Origin: Selaginella tamariscina
Taxonomy: Eukaryota; Streptophyta; Lycopodiopsida; Selaginellales; Selaginellaceae
NCBI GenBank assembly: GCA_003024785.1
Contig: PUQB01000358.1
Span: 197,594-261,593 of the forward strand
Direction: 5' to 3'
Length of the DNA: 64,000 nt
Shown one piece after another: positions 1 through 15,771 of the stretch. Numbering within the stretch: the stretch's first letter is position 1; each line of letters opens with the position of its first letter. The position numbers were made by a program, and so were the translations under genes. The notes beneath the pieces are model-generated. The model was not told the DNA's origin. It saw only the letters and a list, made by a program, of their open reading frames with translations, and did not search any database.

Positions 1-1828
1 CCGTTGTACCAGCTCGATCGTCTTCCGAATGCCAAAATGTCCTGCAGCTGTGTTGTCATAGCAGTGTTGGACAGCTCGCAACCTCAGTTCTCCATCCAGA
101 ACATAGATTTGGATGTGGTGGTACAGCACCCATTATGAAGATGGAAAGCAGCATAATCTCGTAGTTGTGACCCTGAAGACAATGCTGAACTCGTCGAACA
201 TGTGCAAGACATCACGTGCAAACTCGTCTTGAGGGAGATTTTCTCGGATTAGATCCAAAAACGAAGTGTCAACTGAAGCAGAAGAACGGGAAAGCGCGTT
301 TACCAACAATAGTCGGAGCTCAGGATGACTTGTTCTTGTTGATCAAATCGGATTTCACCTAGTACTGAAGCTAGGTAACTGCGACAAGATAAGGCATCTG
401 CTTTGCCATTTAGACGACCGGGACGATAATCACGTATCGGAACCGGGACAAAGATTGTGCCCATCGCGCCTAACGTCGATGAGAACTCGTGCTGTTGCTC
501 AGTACTGAGGTTCTTGTGATTACAATACATCTTAACCACATGCGGGGAACCTTCAAAGAATCTGCGCCACTCCTCAAAGGCATCGACGATCGCCAGCAGC
601 TCCTTATTGTAGACATCGTAGTTGATCTTAGTGCAGTGAACTTGCAGGAATGGAAAGCAATGGGATGGAGAAGATGATCTGGACCTTTCTGGACAACACT
701 CCACCAATGGCAAAGTTAGAGGCATCAGCTTCCACGAAATATGGCTTCGTAGGGCAGGATGGATAAGAACAGGTGCCGAGGTGAACGCCTTCTTTAGGAA
801 CTCAAACGCCTCCTTAGCCTCAGAGGACCAGATAAATGGAACATCCTTACCAGTCAACTTCGTCAATGGCAATGCAATCTTGGAGAAATCCGAACGAAAC
901 GTCGATAGAAGTTCGCAAACCCAAGGAAACATCGAACATCACAAACATTTGATGGTCTTTCCCACTCCAATACAGTCTAGACTTTTGCAGGATCCATGTG
1001 AACACCTTCAGCTGAAATGATGTACCCCAGGAACTCGACAGACTGCTGACTGAAAGAGCACTTCTCCAACTTGGCAAACAAGTGGTGCTTCCGGAGCCTC
1101 TCCAAGACTAACCGTACATGCCGTTCGTGTTCTTCTCGAGTCTTGGAAAATATCAAGATGTCGTCTAGGTACATGATGACAAACAAATCTAAGAAGTCCC
1201 AGAAAATATCGTTAGTCATGTGCTGGAACACAGCAGGTGCATTTGTCAGGCCGAACGGCATTACTACGTACTCGAAATGTCCGTAGCGTATACGAAAAGT
1301 TGTTTCCACTCATCCCCTTGTCAAATTCGGATGAGATTGTACGCTCCTCTTAAATCGATCTTGTGAAGTACCGGCACCAGAAAGACGTTCGAGCATGTCG
1401 AAGATTGAGCGGGAGAGGATACTTGTTTGGAATGGTGACCTTATTCAGATCTCGGTAGCCACACGAGCCGGAGACTTCCATCCTTCTTGGAAACAAAGAA
1501 TACTGGAGCACCAGCCGGTGATCGCGAATGATGGATAAATTCGGTGACAAGATCTCCTCAATGTATTTCCTCAATGTTTCCAACTCTGTTGGTGAGAGAC
1601 CGTAAATGGATTAGAGGACGTCTGCTTACCCTCAACGAGATCGATAGGACAGTCGTACTCACGATGCGGTGGTAAGGCAAAAGCTTCCTTTTGTCGAAGA
1701 CGTCTGCGAAATCGGCATACTGCTTTGGTAAGCAGGAGGAACAAAAACATCCTTAGCAGAGCAGGATAGACTTTGATCGCGAACACGGATGCTGGGTCAT
1801 GTCGGCTATCTTTCTTGAACTGCTTCAA
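1..1828 (-). pseudogene. Element A pol remnant (RT, RNase H, start of integrase)
   Basis: Visible pieces, 5' to 3' on the minus strand: the pre-RT motif ALPPHREYDCPIDLVEG near 1,640-1,690; the RT motif YRDLNKVTIPNKYPLP near 1,410-1,455; the RT core at 977-1,309 with [12 protein letters not shown] and the catalytic YLDD box; the RT thumb and RNase H at 300-932, ending with the DALS-type motif; and the integrase zinc-binding start (NTAAGHFGIRKTIELV) at about 1-60. The RNase H block switches frame in its middle, and the RT pieces lie in three frames. The reading is safe as Ty3/gypsy pol; activity is very unlikely. Confidence 0.85.
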
Positions 1829-2043
1829 GGTGATATGCGAGACTCGAAGTGGAGGAGGAACTGGAACAGGATCGGAATCAAAGAGTGTGGCTGAAGTTGA
1901 AACAGCTGGGAAAACTGTTCATGAAACGTTCTCTCCAACCAGGATCCACCAACTCGTCCACGGCAAACCAAGGATAATCATAGAGTCTGGAATAGAAACA
2001 ACACTGAAGAGAGATGTTACACACAGCACCGCAAGCAACGACC

Positions 2044-2626
2044 TCAACGAAACTCCATGTCATTTATTACCGCTCCAGATTTGATATCTCGTCCATCAAC
2101 GACCCGTACAGAACCAGGAGTCTTCAACCCCGACCGAAAAATCTCCTTGAGAGCACGATTTCCCCATGTGACATCACAAGTAAGAAGTTGAAACTTTGAT
2201 GCGTACTCTGCTATCGACATACCCCCTTGGTGAAGCTGACGGAGTTTGGTGATGGTAGCACTCTCACGATCCACGTCACTGAACATCGCCGTGAACCGTT
2301 TCACAAACTCGTCAAAATTCCCAAGGATCGGATCATTGTTCTCTAGCAAGGCTGAGAATCATGAAAGAGTAGAACCAGAAAGCAGCGACCCGAATCCAAC
2401 CTTAATGGGTTCTATGTTGTAGCGCCTCGGCTGCATCACGATTCGTAGATGAACTTGATTAAGAAAACCTCGAAACTTTGATCGGGTACCATCGAACTTT
2501 TCGGGCATGCTGATCTTTGGCTCTGGCGAATTCGCACACTGTCGGAGCTTATCATTCTCCAGGTGTAGTTGTTTGAGCTGTTGCTGGAGGGCAGCAACTT
2601 GCTCATGAAGAGCATGCTCGGACATG
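2044..2626 (-). pseudogene. Element A gag remnant
   Basis: The likely start is the ATG at 2,626 (MSEHALHEQ...), followed by a short heptad-like helical stretch and then the gag core motif PEKFDGTRSKFRGFLNQV. This core is typical of Ty3/gypsy gag proteins with no separate matrix domain. A second block at 2,044-2,349 continues the capsid (FVKRFTAMFSDVDRES, SIAEYASKFQLL). The two blocks are in different frames, so at least one indel lies near 2,350. No zinc knuckle was recognised between this block and pol. Gag packages element RNA in cytoplasmic particles. Upstream of the start (2,626-2,740) the DNA is an A/G-rich run on the plus strand. Confidence 0.8.
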
Positions 2627-2957
2627 ATGAGTCGAAGAAGAAAAATCAAAAAGAAAAAGAGAAGAAAATCAGAAAAGAAAAAGAAAAGAAAAAAATTGAA
2701 AAGAAAATTGAAAAGAGAGAAAGAAAGAAAATGGATCGATGACAAGCGGAAACAGAAGCTTGTCACTACCCAGAATCATTCAAACTGTCACAACCTTGTG
2801 CAAAGGGCGAAAACCTTTAGAACAAGGTGTGGAACCTTAAAAGGAACATATTGTATTCAAGAAAGAAATGAATACAAAATGCCGAAGACTGGTTTGAATG
2901 ATTTTGAGAGACCTAGAACTGAACCCTGTTTATATATTTGAGGTCATGAGGATTGTA

Positions 2958-3031
2958 TGGTCCACAACTGGTCTAGAATGTGTAATCCACACTGGTTTGG
3001 AATGTGTGGTCCACAATTGGTCTGGAACATG
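2958..3031. repeat. Three imperfect tandem copies of a 25-bp unit
   Basis: Three copies of a unit close to TGGTCCACAACTGGTCTAGA plus about 5 bp lie head to tail at about 2,958, 2,982 and 3,006. They sit outside the gag of element A on its 5' side, where U3 repeats of an LTR often lie. Placement in an LTR is inference. Confidence 0.6.
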
Positions 3032-3039
3032 CGTATGAA

Positions 3040-3723
3040 TATATGCCTTGCTGTTGATGGTGTAGTTCAACATTTAGGATTATACGGACCAATTGGTCTA
3101 AGGTGTACATAGTAGTTTTAGCTAGCTAGCGAAGTAGTACAAACGGCATAGTATGTAGGGGAAAAACTTGGAATTGTTGGTTGTAATTTGCCCTATGAAT
3201 AAACTTCTAACATTCTTTCCAATTGGTTAACACATGTTTTTTTAACCAAAAGGTCTCGGGTTCAAGTCCTTTGAAAGACAAAAAATACTCATGATTCTTA
3301 CAATAATTATTTAATTTGTAAATAACATAAATGTAACATCCTATGTCCAACATTTTTTCAATTTATATAAAAAATAAATTAAAATCCTTTCAACTTATAA
3401 ATTAAATGGTGACTCACCACTACTACTTTAATTAATTTAATTGGAGTACTTGAGTTTGAATGGCGGGATATCAAATATGATACTACAAAAAGAATGCATA
3501 TTTTGAAATTATACTAGTCTATGAATATCCTCGGTTTTGTGTGTAATGCGTTTCAATATCATTATCAACTCAATCATATGTTATGAGTCTTAATATTGTC
3601 ACCTTATAGTTTTTCATCACTATCATACAAATGAACCAGTCATGTCCCATTTCTACAATGAGTAAAGTATACCACGTTACTAAATCAACGCACACTTACT
3701 AATATGCATATAAGGGTTAACAC
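3040..3723. other. Intergenic, AT-rich, no gene seen
   Basis: This holds the presumed 3' flank of the hexokinase gene and the outer flank of element A. I see no open frame with a recognisable family and no RNA gene. Confidence 0.6.
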
Positions 3724-6200
<2,477 letters not shown>

Positions 6201-6902
6201 GGCCGGAGATGTATGTGAATGCTGAATATATATAAGAGATCAAATAGAATACGGCTGTTTAGAGGCGATGTGTGCTAGATTCCATTAGAATGTAGAGAAT
6301 ATACTCTTGTGCTCCTTGTTACTGACATGTGCTGAGTGACAAATTGTCCACAACCACTACTCCTGAACAATGTTATATATTGTTTTTTAATGTAATGTTT
6401 TATGCTTTATTTATTAATATGGAATAATTTTTTATATTCATTATTTATATTTAAAATATTTTAGTGTGTATCCTTCGCAATTTGCTACTCTATATATAAT
6501 TTATATACCGAAGATTTAATATAATTTTGGAGGTTTATTTATACGAATTAAAATACTAATTTATTTTTATTCTATGTTTGAAATTTAATAGATTTACTTT
6601 TCGGAATTAGGGTTGATCAATTTCGGAATTAGGGTTGATTACGCCAGAGATCAGGTCAGTCTCCGCAGGTTGCTATATCGATTCATATACGATTTCGTAT
6701 AATTTCGACATGCATGATCTAGGAGGCCTGTGTTTTTACAGGATTTATGAACAAGTGGGAGGGATTTATTTCTGCCCTGTTAGAGAGAGAAATCTGGGAA
6801 ATCGAAGAAATTTGTGAAGATATCGGAAGTTTCAAGGTCGATTCGGACATGATTTTGTAAGAATCGGTAGATTTTGAGGGTTTAGGGACAGGAATCGAGT
6901 GC
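6201..6902. promoter_or_regulatory. Divergent promoter between hexokinase and PHD gene, with doubled telo-box
   Basis: The 702 bp separate two ATGs facing away from each other. A 19-bp unit (TTTCGGAATTAGGGTTGAT) occurs twice in tandem at 6,599-6,617 and 6,621-6,639, so two TTAGGGTT telo-box motifs lie 22 bp apart (6,607 and 6,629). Telo-boxes are common in promoters and leaders of plant housekeeping genes. TATA-like ATATATAA occurs near 6,493 and near 6,233. Shared regulation of both genes is inference. Confidence 0.6.
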
Positions 6903-7216
6903 ATGGGGCTTGCACTGCCACCGTTTCTGACAATGAAGGTAAATAACGTGAATGGGAATACGAGGAACAGCAGTAATGGGACTGTTCATATGAACAACAA
7001 TGGTCATGGTCCGTCTAGCTCAGAATCTGAAGACTGGGGTGAAGAGTCGTGGATTGTAGACTGCCCATGCGGTGTCAATTTCGATGATGGAGATGAGATG
7101 GTCGAGTGCGATGAATGCAATGTGTGGGTTCACACATCCTGCTGCCAGGTGTCGAAGTCTGTTACTACTTATGTTTGTGACAAGTGCAAGGATAAGAAAA
7201 GAAGGGTATGTTCCTC

Positions 7217-7247
<31 letters not shown>

Positions 7248-7653
7248 AACGTGTATATGTGACGTATAGGAACAAGAATCGGAGGTTGCTCAGCTGCTCG
7301 TGGAACTTCCTGGGAAGACTGTGAGCTTCGATGAACGGACGACACACGGTATGTAGTGTTATTATAGAAAATATTTGGCTTGGTAAAATAGCTTTTCTGT
7401 GTTGATGTACTTTCGGTAAGTTTTTTTGCAAATCCAAGATGCACTAGCGAGTATGCAACTTGGTTAACTGCTACATAATTTATTTGGAAGAACTCTCACC
7501 TTGGTTCTTTCTACAGAACATGCATCGTTTCATGTAATGACGAGCTTTGGTAAGAGTTATTTTCATGTAAGAATTAATATTTCTACCTTATGAAGCTAAC
7601 TTGACCTTTCAAGAGATTTCAACACACACACACACACACACAGAGAGATAGAG

Positions 7654-7708
<55 letters not shown>

Positions 7709-10700
7709 AGCCTATTAACTTTCTGCAACTTTGGGCATTTCCAGTCTTCCATATAGTGAAGAGATTATAGTAAATTCTTGCGACTTTATTAGTCTTTGGT
7801 ATTTATATTGGTATATATTTCAATGGATATAAGATTGAAGCATTATGATGTCCCCCACACGCATATACTAAGTGTCTAAAGTTCATAGTGTATTAAACCT
7901 TGTTTGTTTTCAGCAGAAATGCTTTTGGGTCAGCCGGTTGAGATGCCTATAGAGCGCAAAGTGCATGAGCAGGGAGTTCCAGGTGGGGATCCATCAATCT
8001 TCGTTGGGGTTTCGGGGGTTTTTTCACAGCAATTGTGGAAAGCCGCTGGATATGTACCCAAGATGCTCCAAGTAAGGTACACCGAGATCCCGGAGTGGTT
8101 GCATGAACCTCGGGAGAACGGTTCCCTGTTTGACATGTGTAGACAGTCTCAAAAAGAGTCTCCAAAGAGCTTTAAGAAACCCAAACAAGAGCAGGACACT
8201 AAAGTTGACGGAGAAACACAACAGCCCAAGCTTCCAGGTATAATACCATACACAGTTTATAATATATGGTATATAGTATATAGAATATAGTTTGTTATAT
8301 TACAGTGTGTCTGTATTTATATGTTTAGATGAGAAACAGCATGGGAAGAAGCTGGAAGTTGTTCGTCACGGGAAGCATAAGCACAAGTTTCGAGGACTGA
8401 AAGATGAGAAGCAGCAACAGCAGGTGTGTGGTTGTGTGTGTGTGTGTGTGCATGTGTTGTATTATGTCTGTACATTTCAGGTGTCAAGAAAGCTAAAAAT
8501 TGGGATGAAATTATACATGCATTTAAGTACTTATTATAGCAGTCTCTCTTCTCTACATATGCATTTGTATATACACATTGTTCTATAACTTCCGTGTAGA
8601 CACATATTATACATGTGCAGTCTTATTGTGTTTGTTTGTATGTGTACGTATGTTTATTTCTTTTATTTTCAGATCCACCAGAGTAAAAGGCTGAGGGAGG
8701 ATGTCAAGGAGCAGTATAGCAGAAAGAAAATGAAAGCTAGCCCAGAAGCGCAGGGGAAGAGGGGTTCTTCTCAGCAGTCACCTAAGAATCCCAAAGCCAT
8801 GCGAAAGACTGCTGTACAGGAGTTTATGGATGTTGATGTGAGAATCTGTAGCCGGTGCTCCAAAGCCGAGCCCATTACAAACGATGATCAAGGTATGTGT
8901 TTGTGGTGTTTGTGTATGTATGTGATGTGGCCATATTTCGTGTTAATATAATTATTTATCCTTGTATGTTTCACAGGTAGCTCATCGAAGTCTTCAGTGT
9001 GTCAAGAATGCCAGAAGTCTCGACAATCGAGCTTAAAGAAACAGGAAAGCGGAGAGGTATAATATACATATCACATGCATGTTTATATGTGTGTATGTAT
9101 GTGTTTTCTCTTAACATACGTTCGCGCAGGTTCCTCTAGAGCAGACAAAGAAGGTTGTCATGTCTTCACCTGAAACACAATCGACAGATATCTTGAAACA
9201 GGGCACTGAACAAAGAACCCAACACGAGAACTTTGCTGACAATTCAGAAATCAAGGAAGCCGAGTCTGCTGATTCCAGGCAGCAGAAATCTATGAAACCT
9301 CCTAGCACAGACGATCAAAAGCGGACCCGAGCAGGTACATAAATTGTGTTCGTACGTAGATAGCGTGTACCCGAGCATGATGATTTTAAGCACGATAGAT
9401 ATAGGATATGTTCTGTAAGCTAGTGTACATGATGAAAGTGTTTATTTACAATGGATAGTATAATTATACAGATACGTGTTAATATTAATCTCTAATATAG
9501 ATGCTAGATCACTGTATATTGTATAGCGCACATGTTCCTTGAACTTATACGTATGTGTACGGTGTTGTATGACATAGAGGCTATATGTTTCATTATCAAA
9601 GATGGTAACACATGTTGCGTACATATTGAAATATACATGTATATCTGACTAATTATTGTAAACAGAATCTAGTGCAGATGCAGTGGAGCAAAAAGGACTT
9701 AAAGGCTGTCAGCTTAGTATCAAGACGAGCACAGTCACTAAATCGGATATTCCGTCACCCGCTTCGATCAATTCAGGCGGTCAGAGTACCAAAGAGAAAC
9801 TTTTACCACCACCATCGTCAACCGGGAAGCCAATCAACGGTAAACCGGCAGTCGGAAAGTCGTGCAGCGCTTCTAAGTCGAGCGTCCCTGCGTTTAAGAA
9901 GACCGATGGTACTAAAACAACGCATTCTACCGGGAAAACTCCGAGCTCACAACCAGGTTATATAAAAAAACGTAAAAGAAAAGTCATGTACATGTGATTC
10001 TGCGTCTGCTTGGTTATCATATAATTCATGACATATATATAGTCTGTACATAAAAATATACACACCATTAATATGTATGTCACATGTGTAGGTATATTTT
10101 CTAATGTTTGTAACACTTTAGGAACTGCAAAAGCAACAGGCACCAGGCAAGAATTCGGTTTTCATCAAAGTCCAGTAACAACCCGACAAAGAAACCGGTG
10201 TCATCATCGAGTACTCTGAAGCATTCCAAGGACGTTATTGTAGAAGAATCGGCGGTGCAAAAGTCGTCTCAATTAGTTTTAAACGACGAAGAAGTATGTA
10301 TATGCATATAGGACGCTTGCACATACACATTATATATATTGTCATATATGTGCGTGAGTATAAAATTTGGGTAACTGGAAATGTTAAATCTCCCATATAC
10401 ATGCGTAGTAGTTTTGTTTTCTAACTGCGAATTGAATTGGCAGTATGCTTTGCTACTGCATCAGGCATTAAACAGCTCGCCGAGGGTTCCACGTGTACCC
10501 AGGGTCCGTCAGGCCATAGCACAGGTCTCATCCCAGCCGTCCAATCTTCTCACTAAACGAAATGCTCCACCACCTGCTCAAAAAGAACGTCCGGTACACT
10601 GAATATATTTTGATTAATATAACATATATGGCTTTATATATGTCAATGTAGTTCTATTAAATATATAAGTCTTATATTTAGTGCGTGCGTTGTGTGAATG

Positions 10701-11308
10701 TGTGTGTTAACTTACTAATTTTTGAAACAGCTGTGGAGGAAACGGCACAGGGACGACTTGAAAGAGACCTCAAGAGCAAGTAAATGCGGTGAAACTCCTT
10801 TGTTAAGCAGAAAACTTGAGGTATATAACTGAAAATTTTGCTTAAATTCTTAATAACGTATTATGGGTTAATTACAGGAGGGAACTAAGACAGATGATGA
10901 GGCGGCTTTAGTAGAGCAGATTCGGCCGATGTTTCCGAAGGGGCCAATGACAACGCTGTTTCATCGAAAAAACATAGTTCTCCTGCATTAGATGCCGATG
11001 AAACGCCAACTACAGGTATATAGTATAATATATATGCTGAATGCATGTACATTGACAACATACATATGTGTTGTTTCCCTTGCTTATTTCAACTTTAGCT
11101 GACAGTTTCTACACGTATATACATATACTTACAGTAGATATATTGCGCATTTGGAACCACACACACACACACATATATAATTCTAACGCTCATATTGGCA
11201 GCAGTTTCTGCTCTCATGTGCGCATTATGTTGATCTTTCAGATGTCATATACTTCACACACACACACACACTAATTTACTGGTACTTTTCTTGGTTTTGA
11301 TAGGATGA
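6903..11308 (+). CDS. PHD-finger nuclear protein, plant family with C-terminal basic region
   Basis: Likely chromatin reader. Thirteen exons: 6903-7205, 7270-7348, 7914-8237, 8329-8423, 8673-8892, 8977-9056, 9130-9334, 9666-9956, 10122-10293, 10444-10593, 10731-10820, 10878-11015, 11304-11308, about 717 residues. The PHD finger is at residues 48-98: C-x-C, GDEMVECDECNVWVHTSCC, then CDKCKDK. Next comes a plant-specific block (RKVHEQGVPGGDPSIFVG, LWKAAGYVPKM, RYTEIPEWLHEP). A second Cys pair set (ICSRCSKAEP ... VCQECQKS) spans exons 5-6. Exon 10 holds a short motif, LNSSPRVPRVPRVRQ, that I recall from plant PHD proteins. Lys/Ser-rich stretches suggest disorder and nuclear localisation. Splice phases agree throughout if one base is restored in exon 9 (T run 10159-10162) and one in exon 12 (near 10915). 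The last exon is five bases (GATGA), giving the stop. The upstream in-frame ATG was kept; the one at 6933 is possible. Confidence 0.85.
7621..7706. repeat. AC, GATA and GA compound microsatellite in PHD-gene intron 2
   Basis: About 10 AC units, then GATA/GAGATA units, then about 17 GA units, well inside the 565-bp intron 7,349-7,913. Confidence 0.9.
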
Positions 11309-12600
11309 CAATTTAACACGAGGGAATGTTATGTTCAATTAATCTGACCGAGTTGATTTTGCAAATCACGCTGACTTGTAAGTTTTACTGTACTAAACGA
11401 ATTTATGTTTTCGGGTGTTTCATATGCGTGTATACCTGGAATGGAAGAATTTACATATATTTAAAACGTGGCGTGTGTGTAAGTGTACGTGTGCGTGCGT
11501 GTGAAGTGTTATGCAATTTCTTAATTTTTAGAAATTTGTTTTCTTAATTTTTAGAAAAAGATGCGAGGTTAAGTAACTCAGTACATAATTATTCTTATTA
11601 ATTAATATATCTAGATATATATGCTGCGAAGTTCAAACTCTCTGTAATCTGTTCCTATACTTTTTTAACAAAAAATTATGTCATTCATTATATTTAGTTG
11701 CAAAATATATTTACTAACATTTTTCTTATTTATAATATTATGATAATTTACTTCATTCATCATATTTAGTTGCAAAATAAAATTAATTAAAAATAATATA
11801 TTGCAACATAATCTATATTTAATAACCTTATTTATATGTTTTGATAATCTCAGTTAAGTTATATAAGAGCAAGTGGTCTAAATTGAAATGGATACATTAT
11901 ACTCATAATAATAATAATAATAGTATGTGCACACATGTAATCATACACATGGATTTTATATCATCCTTCCTTTCGAAAGGATGTAAGTTAGTTAGGGTTT
12001 TTGGTAAATGGGCCTAGATTTGGAAAACATTAAGGAGGCATTAATAGATTTGTAGATGGCATAACTTGTTCCTGTTGTTAAAATGTTTCAATTGTTACAT
12101 GTGTACAATTTTTTGAGGATTAGGTTGAATGTTATGTTGAACTTCATAAACTTGTAACCCTACTTGTTGTAGCACTTGATACAATCATTTCCACCAAGGA
12201 AGTAGACTCTTAACTAAACCACATGTTATAAGCTTGAGAAAATGAATTAACCTTGTACTCTGCATGAGGACAATGGTGCGAGTTATAACGTTGTTGTTGT
12301 CTTACTTGTACGTAGTCCAAGTGTTTTGCTGACTCCGCACGAACAAATGAAAAGAATGCTCGTCAGATACCAATTCATAACCTAGCATTAGTAGCTTACA
12401 ATAACCGAAAGGCATACCTAACTCCGTCGATAACACCAGGTCATGACTATACAAGATTTTATATGGGGAAGTACCAACGAAATTTTGTACTTCAATGACA
12501 TAAGCATATCGAAGAGACGATAGATAATCATCTCAATCCGAATGTTGAAAGTTCACATACTTCGCGATCATCCCCTTAAAGGTTTTGATGAGCCGTTCCA
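11309..12600. other. Intergenic and outer flank of element B
   Basis: AT-rich sequence with a short ATA/AAT repeat near 11,908-11,922. The stretch 11,864-11,953 (TATAAGAGCAAGTGGTCTAA..., ending near ATACACATGG) resembles 16,465-16,560 on the other side of element B (TATAAGAGTGAGTGCTTCAA..., ATACACAG). The pair could be decayed LTR ends or another repeat. No gene seen. Confidence 0.45.
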
Positions 12601-12751
12601 CCAAATCATTTGTCTAAGGATAATAAACACTTGTGAAAGTGTGACGTATCCCTAGTCGAGACGTTAAAATATGAAATGCCTTAGCCATAAATGCTATCCG
12701 AAGAATTTGCTTCAAACAAGAATGCTGAAACACGACCCGATTAAAGAGAAA

Positions 12752-12994
12752 CTAACCAACAACAAAAGTAGTCACGTTAGCAAGAGCATCAACTTTTACC
12801 CAACGAGTTAGGTAGTTAAAAGCAATAATAACGTACTCGTTATTATCAGTCAACCACGGAAAAGGTCCCATCATATCAAATGTCACCAACTCAAACGGAT
12901 GAGAAATTGCAATTGACTCTAACCATCCTTCTGAAGCACACGGGGGAGTATTGTGAGCTTGGCACCACACACAACTAAACACATACCAAATCAC
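12752..12994 (-). pseudogene. Element B integrase remnant
   Basis: The open block contains the C-x-x-C end of the zinc-binding domain (the C...C-Q-A-H start) and the first catalytic Asp motif FELVTFDMMGPFP, followed by YVIIAFNYLTRWVKVDAL, where the second catalytic Asp (usually D-Y-x-T-R-W) is Asn. The third acidic residue region was not recognised. Likely inactive. Confidence 0.75.
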
Positions 12995-13649
12995 ATCTTC
13001 TCACAACTATGGCCAATAGAAAGATCTGCGTAACTTCTTTATCACACGACAATGTTCCATGAGAATAAAAAAGTCATGGTAAGCATGGAGGAAGCATGAA
13101 ATGAAGACCAAAGACACTACCAACTATAAATGATCATCTGGATCAGTCCCCACAAAATAAAAAAGGTCGTTTTGAATGTGATATTTTGAATGTAAATGCT
13201 TGAAAGGCAAGTCATTAGCAAGTAATGCAGGATTCTCAAACCCATTAGGAAGCCTTTGAATCCATAGTTCAACCTTTTGAACTTCCCAAACATCATCCAA
13301 AGACGGCAAATCTAACTCTGCATTCTATGGACATTAAATTTCAAGCACAACAATTGCTGATGGTATAGAATCTTCGTCCAAAAAGTTCATTGATGCTTGA
13401 ACAACTGGCTCTTCAGGGGCAGAAGAAAAGAGAGAAATTAGAAGAGGAGCTCGAGAAAGAACATCAACATCAACCATGGGCAATGAACAACCTCAAAGTC
13501 ATAAATTTGAAGCTTCAAGGCCCACCAAACAGTACAACCAATCAAATTCTTTCGTTTCAACAATGAAGTGATTGTTGCATGGTCGCCTTTCAACAACGTC
13601 CGAGAACCATGCAAGTAGGCATGGAACTTCTCAAAACCTCAAACTACTG

Positions 13650-14741
13650 CTAAACACTCATGGAGTAGTTCACCTTTACTAGTTGTAACGTATGGTTGAT
13701 GTACGCAATAGGATTTCGTTGGCCAGGGACACTCATACTCTCTTGTAGCAATACACCCCCGAGACCGATGTTAGAAGCATCTATGCACAAGATGAAAGGA
13801 CGAGTGTAATTCAGATACGCCAAAATTAGAGGAGTTGTCAATAGCTCTTTGAGATCTGCAAATGCTTACTTGCAATCCTTAAATCAAATAAAAGAAGTCA
13901 TTGATAACTTAAGGAACGCCCACAATGGTGCAGTACAATTGAAAAATGATCCACAAAATGACCTAGATATTGTACCTTGCTAAGAAAGCGTTGCACATCA
14001 TTCATACACTTCGGCGTAGGGAACTTCAAAACTACAACTAATTTGTTATGATCGACTTGCAAACCTTCACATGAAATGCGATAACCCATATAAGTGATCT
14101 CCTTGATTCAAACACACACTTAGATGGCTTCAACTTCAAACCAACTTCCTGTAGCCGATTCCAAAACCTTGCGTACATCACCGACATGCTCCTCCCACAT
14201 TCCATCGAGTGGATTAAAACATCATCGATGAAGTCGGCAGTCACCTCCAGCATATCACAAAGAACCTCGTCCATCATACACTGAAAGTCGCTGAGCATTG
14301 CTCAAACCGAAAGGCATCACCAAGAACTCGTATAGGCCAAATGGTGTTCAAAAAACAGTCTTGGAATGTCCATGTCAGCCATCGAAACTTGCCAATATCC
14401 AGATGTGAGATCTAACTTGGTGAACCAACGGCTCCGCCTCATTCGATCCAAAAGTTTGCAGTATGAGGAAGTAGGTACACATTTGAAATAGTTACATCAT
14501 TTAATGAGCGATAGTCGATACAAAATCGAATGCTCCCATCCAATTTTGTCACAAAGATGAGGTTCGCACGCCTAAGGACTTTGAGATTTTTGGATAACAT
14601 CCTTCTCCAACATCTCTTTAACATTCGCTTGTAAGATCTTGAGTTTCTTTCGTGACCGACGCCGAACAGGTATAATTGGAATAGGGTGGCGTGTCTCAAT
14701 CTTGGCTTCAGATGACAAGTCGAAGTTGAAAAGATCAGCAT
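13650..14741 (-). pseudogene. Element B reverse transcriptase and RNase H remnant
   Basis: RT motifs: KLDGSIRFCIDYRSLNDVTI near 14,490-14,550; FIDDVLIHS, the catalytic Y/F-x-D-D box, near 14,210-14,240; then LKLKPSKCVF and GYRISCEGLQVD. RNase H starts at 13,650-13,841 with FILCIDASNIGLGGVLLQES (catalytic Asp present). The pieces lie in different frames. Confidence 0.8.
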
Positions 14742-14980
14742 AGTCCTTGAATTGATTAACGACTACAGCATGACGATATTCTGATGGATCCAGAGAGGGA
14801 AATAAGGAACATGAAGGGAAAATGGTTGGAAGTAAGGGTGAAACAAAAGTGATAAAAGCAAAAGGTGGAAGCAGATGGACGAAGTGGAATAAAAGTAAAA
14901 GGAATAAAAGAAAGATGAGGGAGAGTCAAACAGGGGAGACTTTTTGAAGTCGCACTTGGCATGATTGTGAGTCAACCAAT

Positions 14981-15490
14981 CTATACTAAGAATAAGGTGA
15001 AAAGCTTGACTCGGCACCACCCGTAAAGATTGAAGCTCAAACTCACATCATCCACATGAACAACAATGTCAACTTCATCCTGCAAACAAGCATGAGTGTG
15101 TCCATTATCGTACAGAATGAAGACTGGTTCTACCGCACGATGCAAATGAAGGTTGCAATGTGTAACAACAGACTGAGAAATAAAGGACAAACTCGAACAT
15201 GTATCCACCAACACTGAAAGGAAAATAAGACGTGGCGTGTAATTAAATCAAAAACCGAATGAACTGGTGCCGAATGAACCCTTTGATGATACTCCTGAAA
15301 GAAAGATAAAGGGAATTTGCACGAGGACCTCCCTTTATTCGTGCGATTCATTATTTCTCAAAAGATCCACTGCATCAAGACCTTCTATAGTAGCGGTGCC
15401 AAATGAATGTTGTTGACGCCAAGGCCTCCACCTCGGAAATGGGGGATGCCAATTAGGAAACCGTTGACAGCATCGATATGTGTGTCCAAT
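14981..15490 (-). pseudogene. Element B zinc knuckle and protease remnant
   Basis: At about 15,430-15,490 the minus strand reads a degenerate CCHC knuckle (the core ACDEIGHTYRCC keeps the C, G-H and C positions). Downstream at 14,981-15,214 an aspartic protease remnant begins LVDTCSSLSFIS, where the usual D-T-G-S triad has Gly replaced by Cys. That substitution at the catalytic triad supports decay or sequence error. Confidence 0.7.
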
Positions 15491-15771
15491 CTCATCACAT
15501 GCCCAATAATGAACTGCACATCCATGTCCTCGTCCACGGGCTTAACCTTGTGCTGGTACACGAGCAACAACAGCATCAACCTCCATCAGAGCAAGACCAT
15601 CCCCCACATGAAATGGAATGAGAAAATGTGAAGTTGAGAGGTGATGGCTCATATCATTGTGCTAACCTCAAAGCATCGTTAAGAGTCACTAGAGCTAGTG
15701 CATGCACAAGCCCCACAAGGTTTTGATAAAGTGTTGGCCATAACATACCTAACTTGATGCGTTTTGACATG

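Larger units (their letters stand above)
1..2763 (-). mobile_element. Ty3/gypsy retrotransposon A, decayed, cut by left window edge
   Basis: Reading right to left on the minus strand, the element shows gag, then the start of the reverse transcriptase, the RT core, RNase H and the start of integrase, which is the Ty3/gypsy order. The coding frame breaks many times. The integrase runs off the left edge, so the 3' LTR is not in the window. The 5' LTR should lie right of about 2,650. An imperfect tandem repeat at 2,958-3,031 may belong to its U3, but I could not find matching LTR ends or a clear primer binding site. Inference: an old, non-functional copy. Confidence 0.85.
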
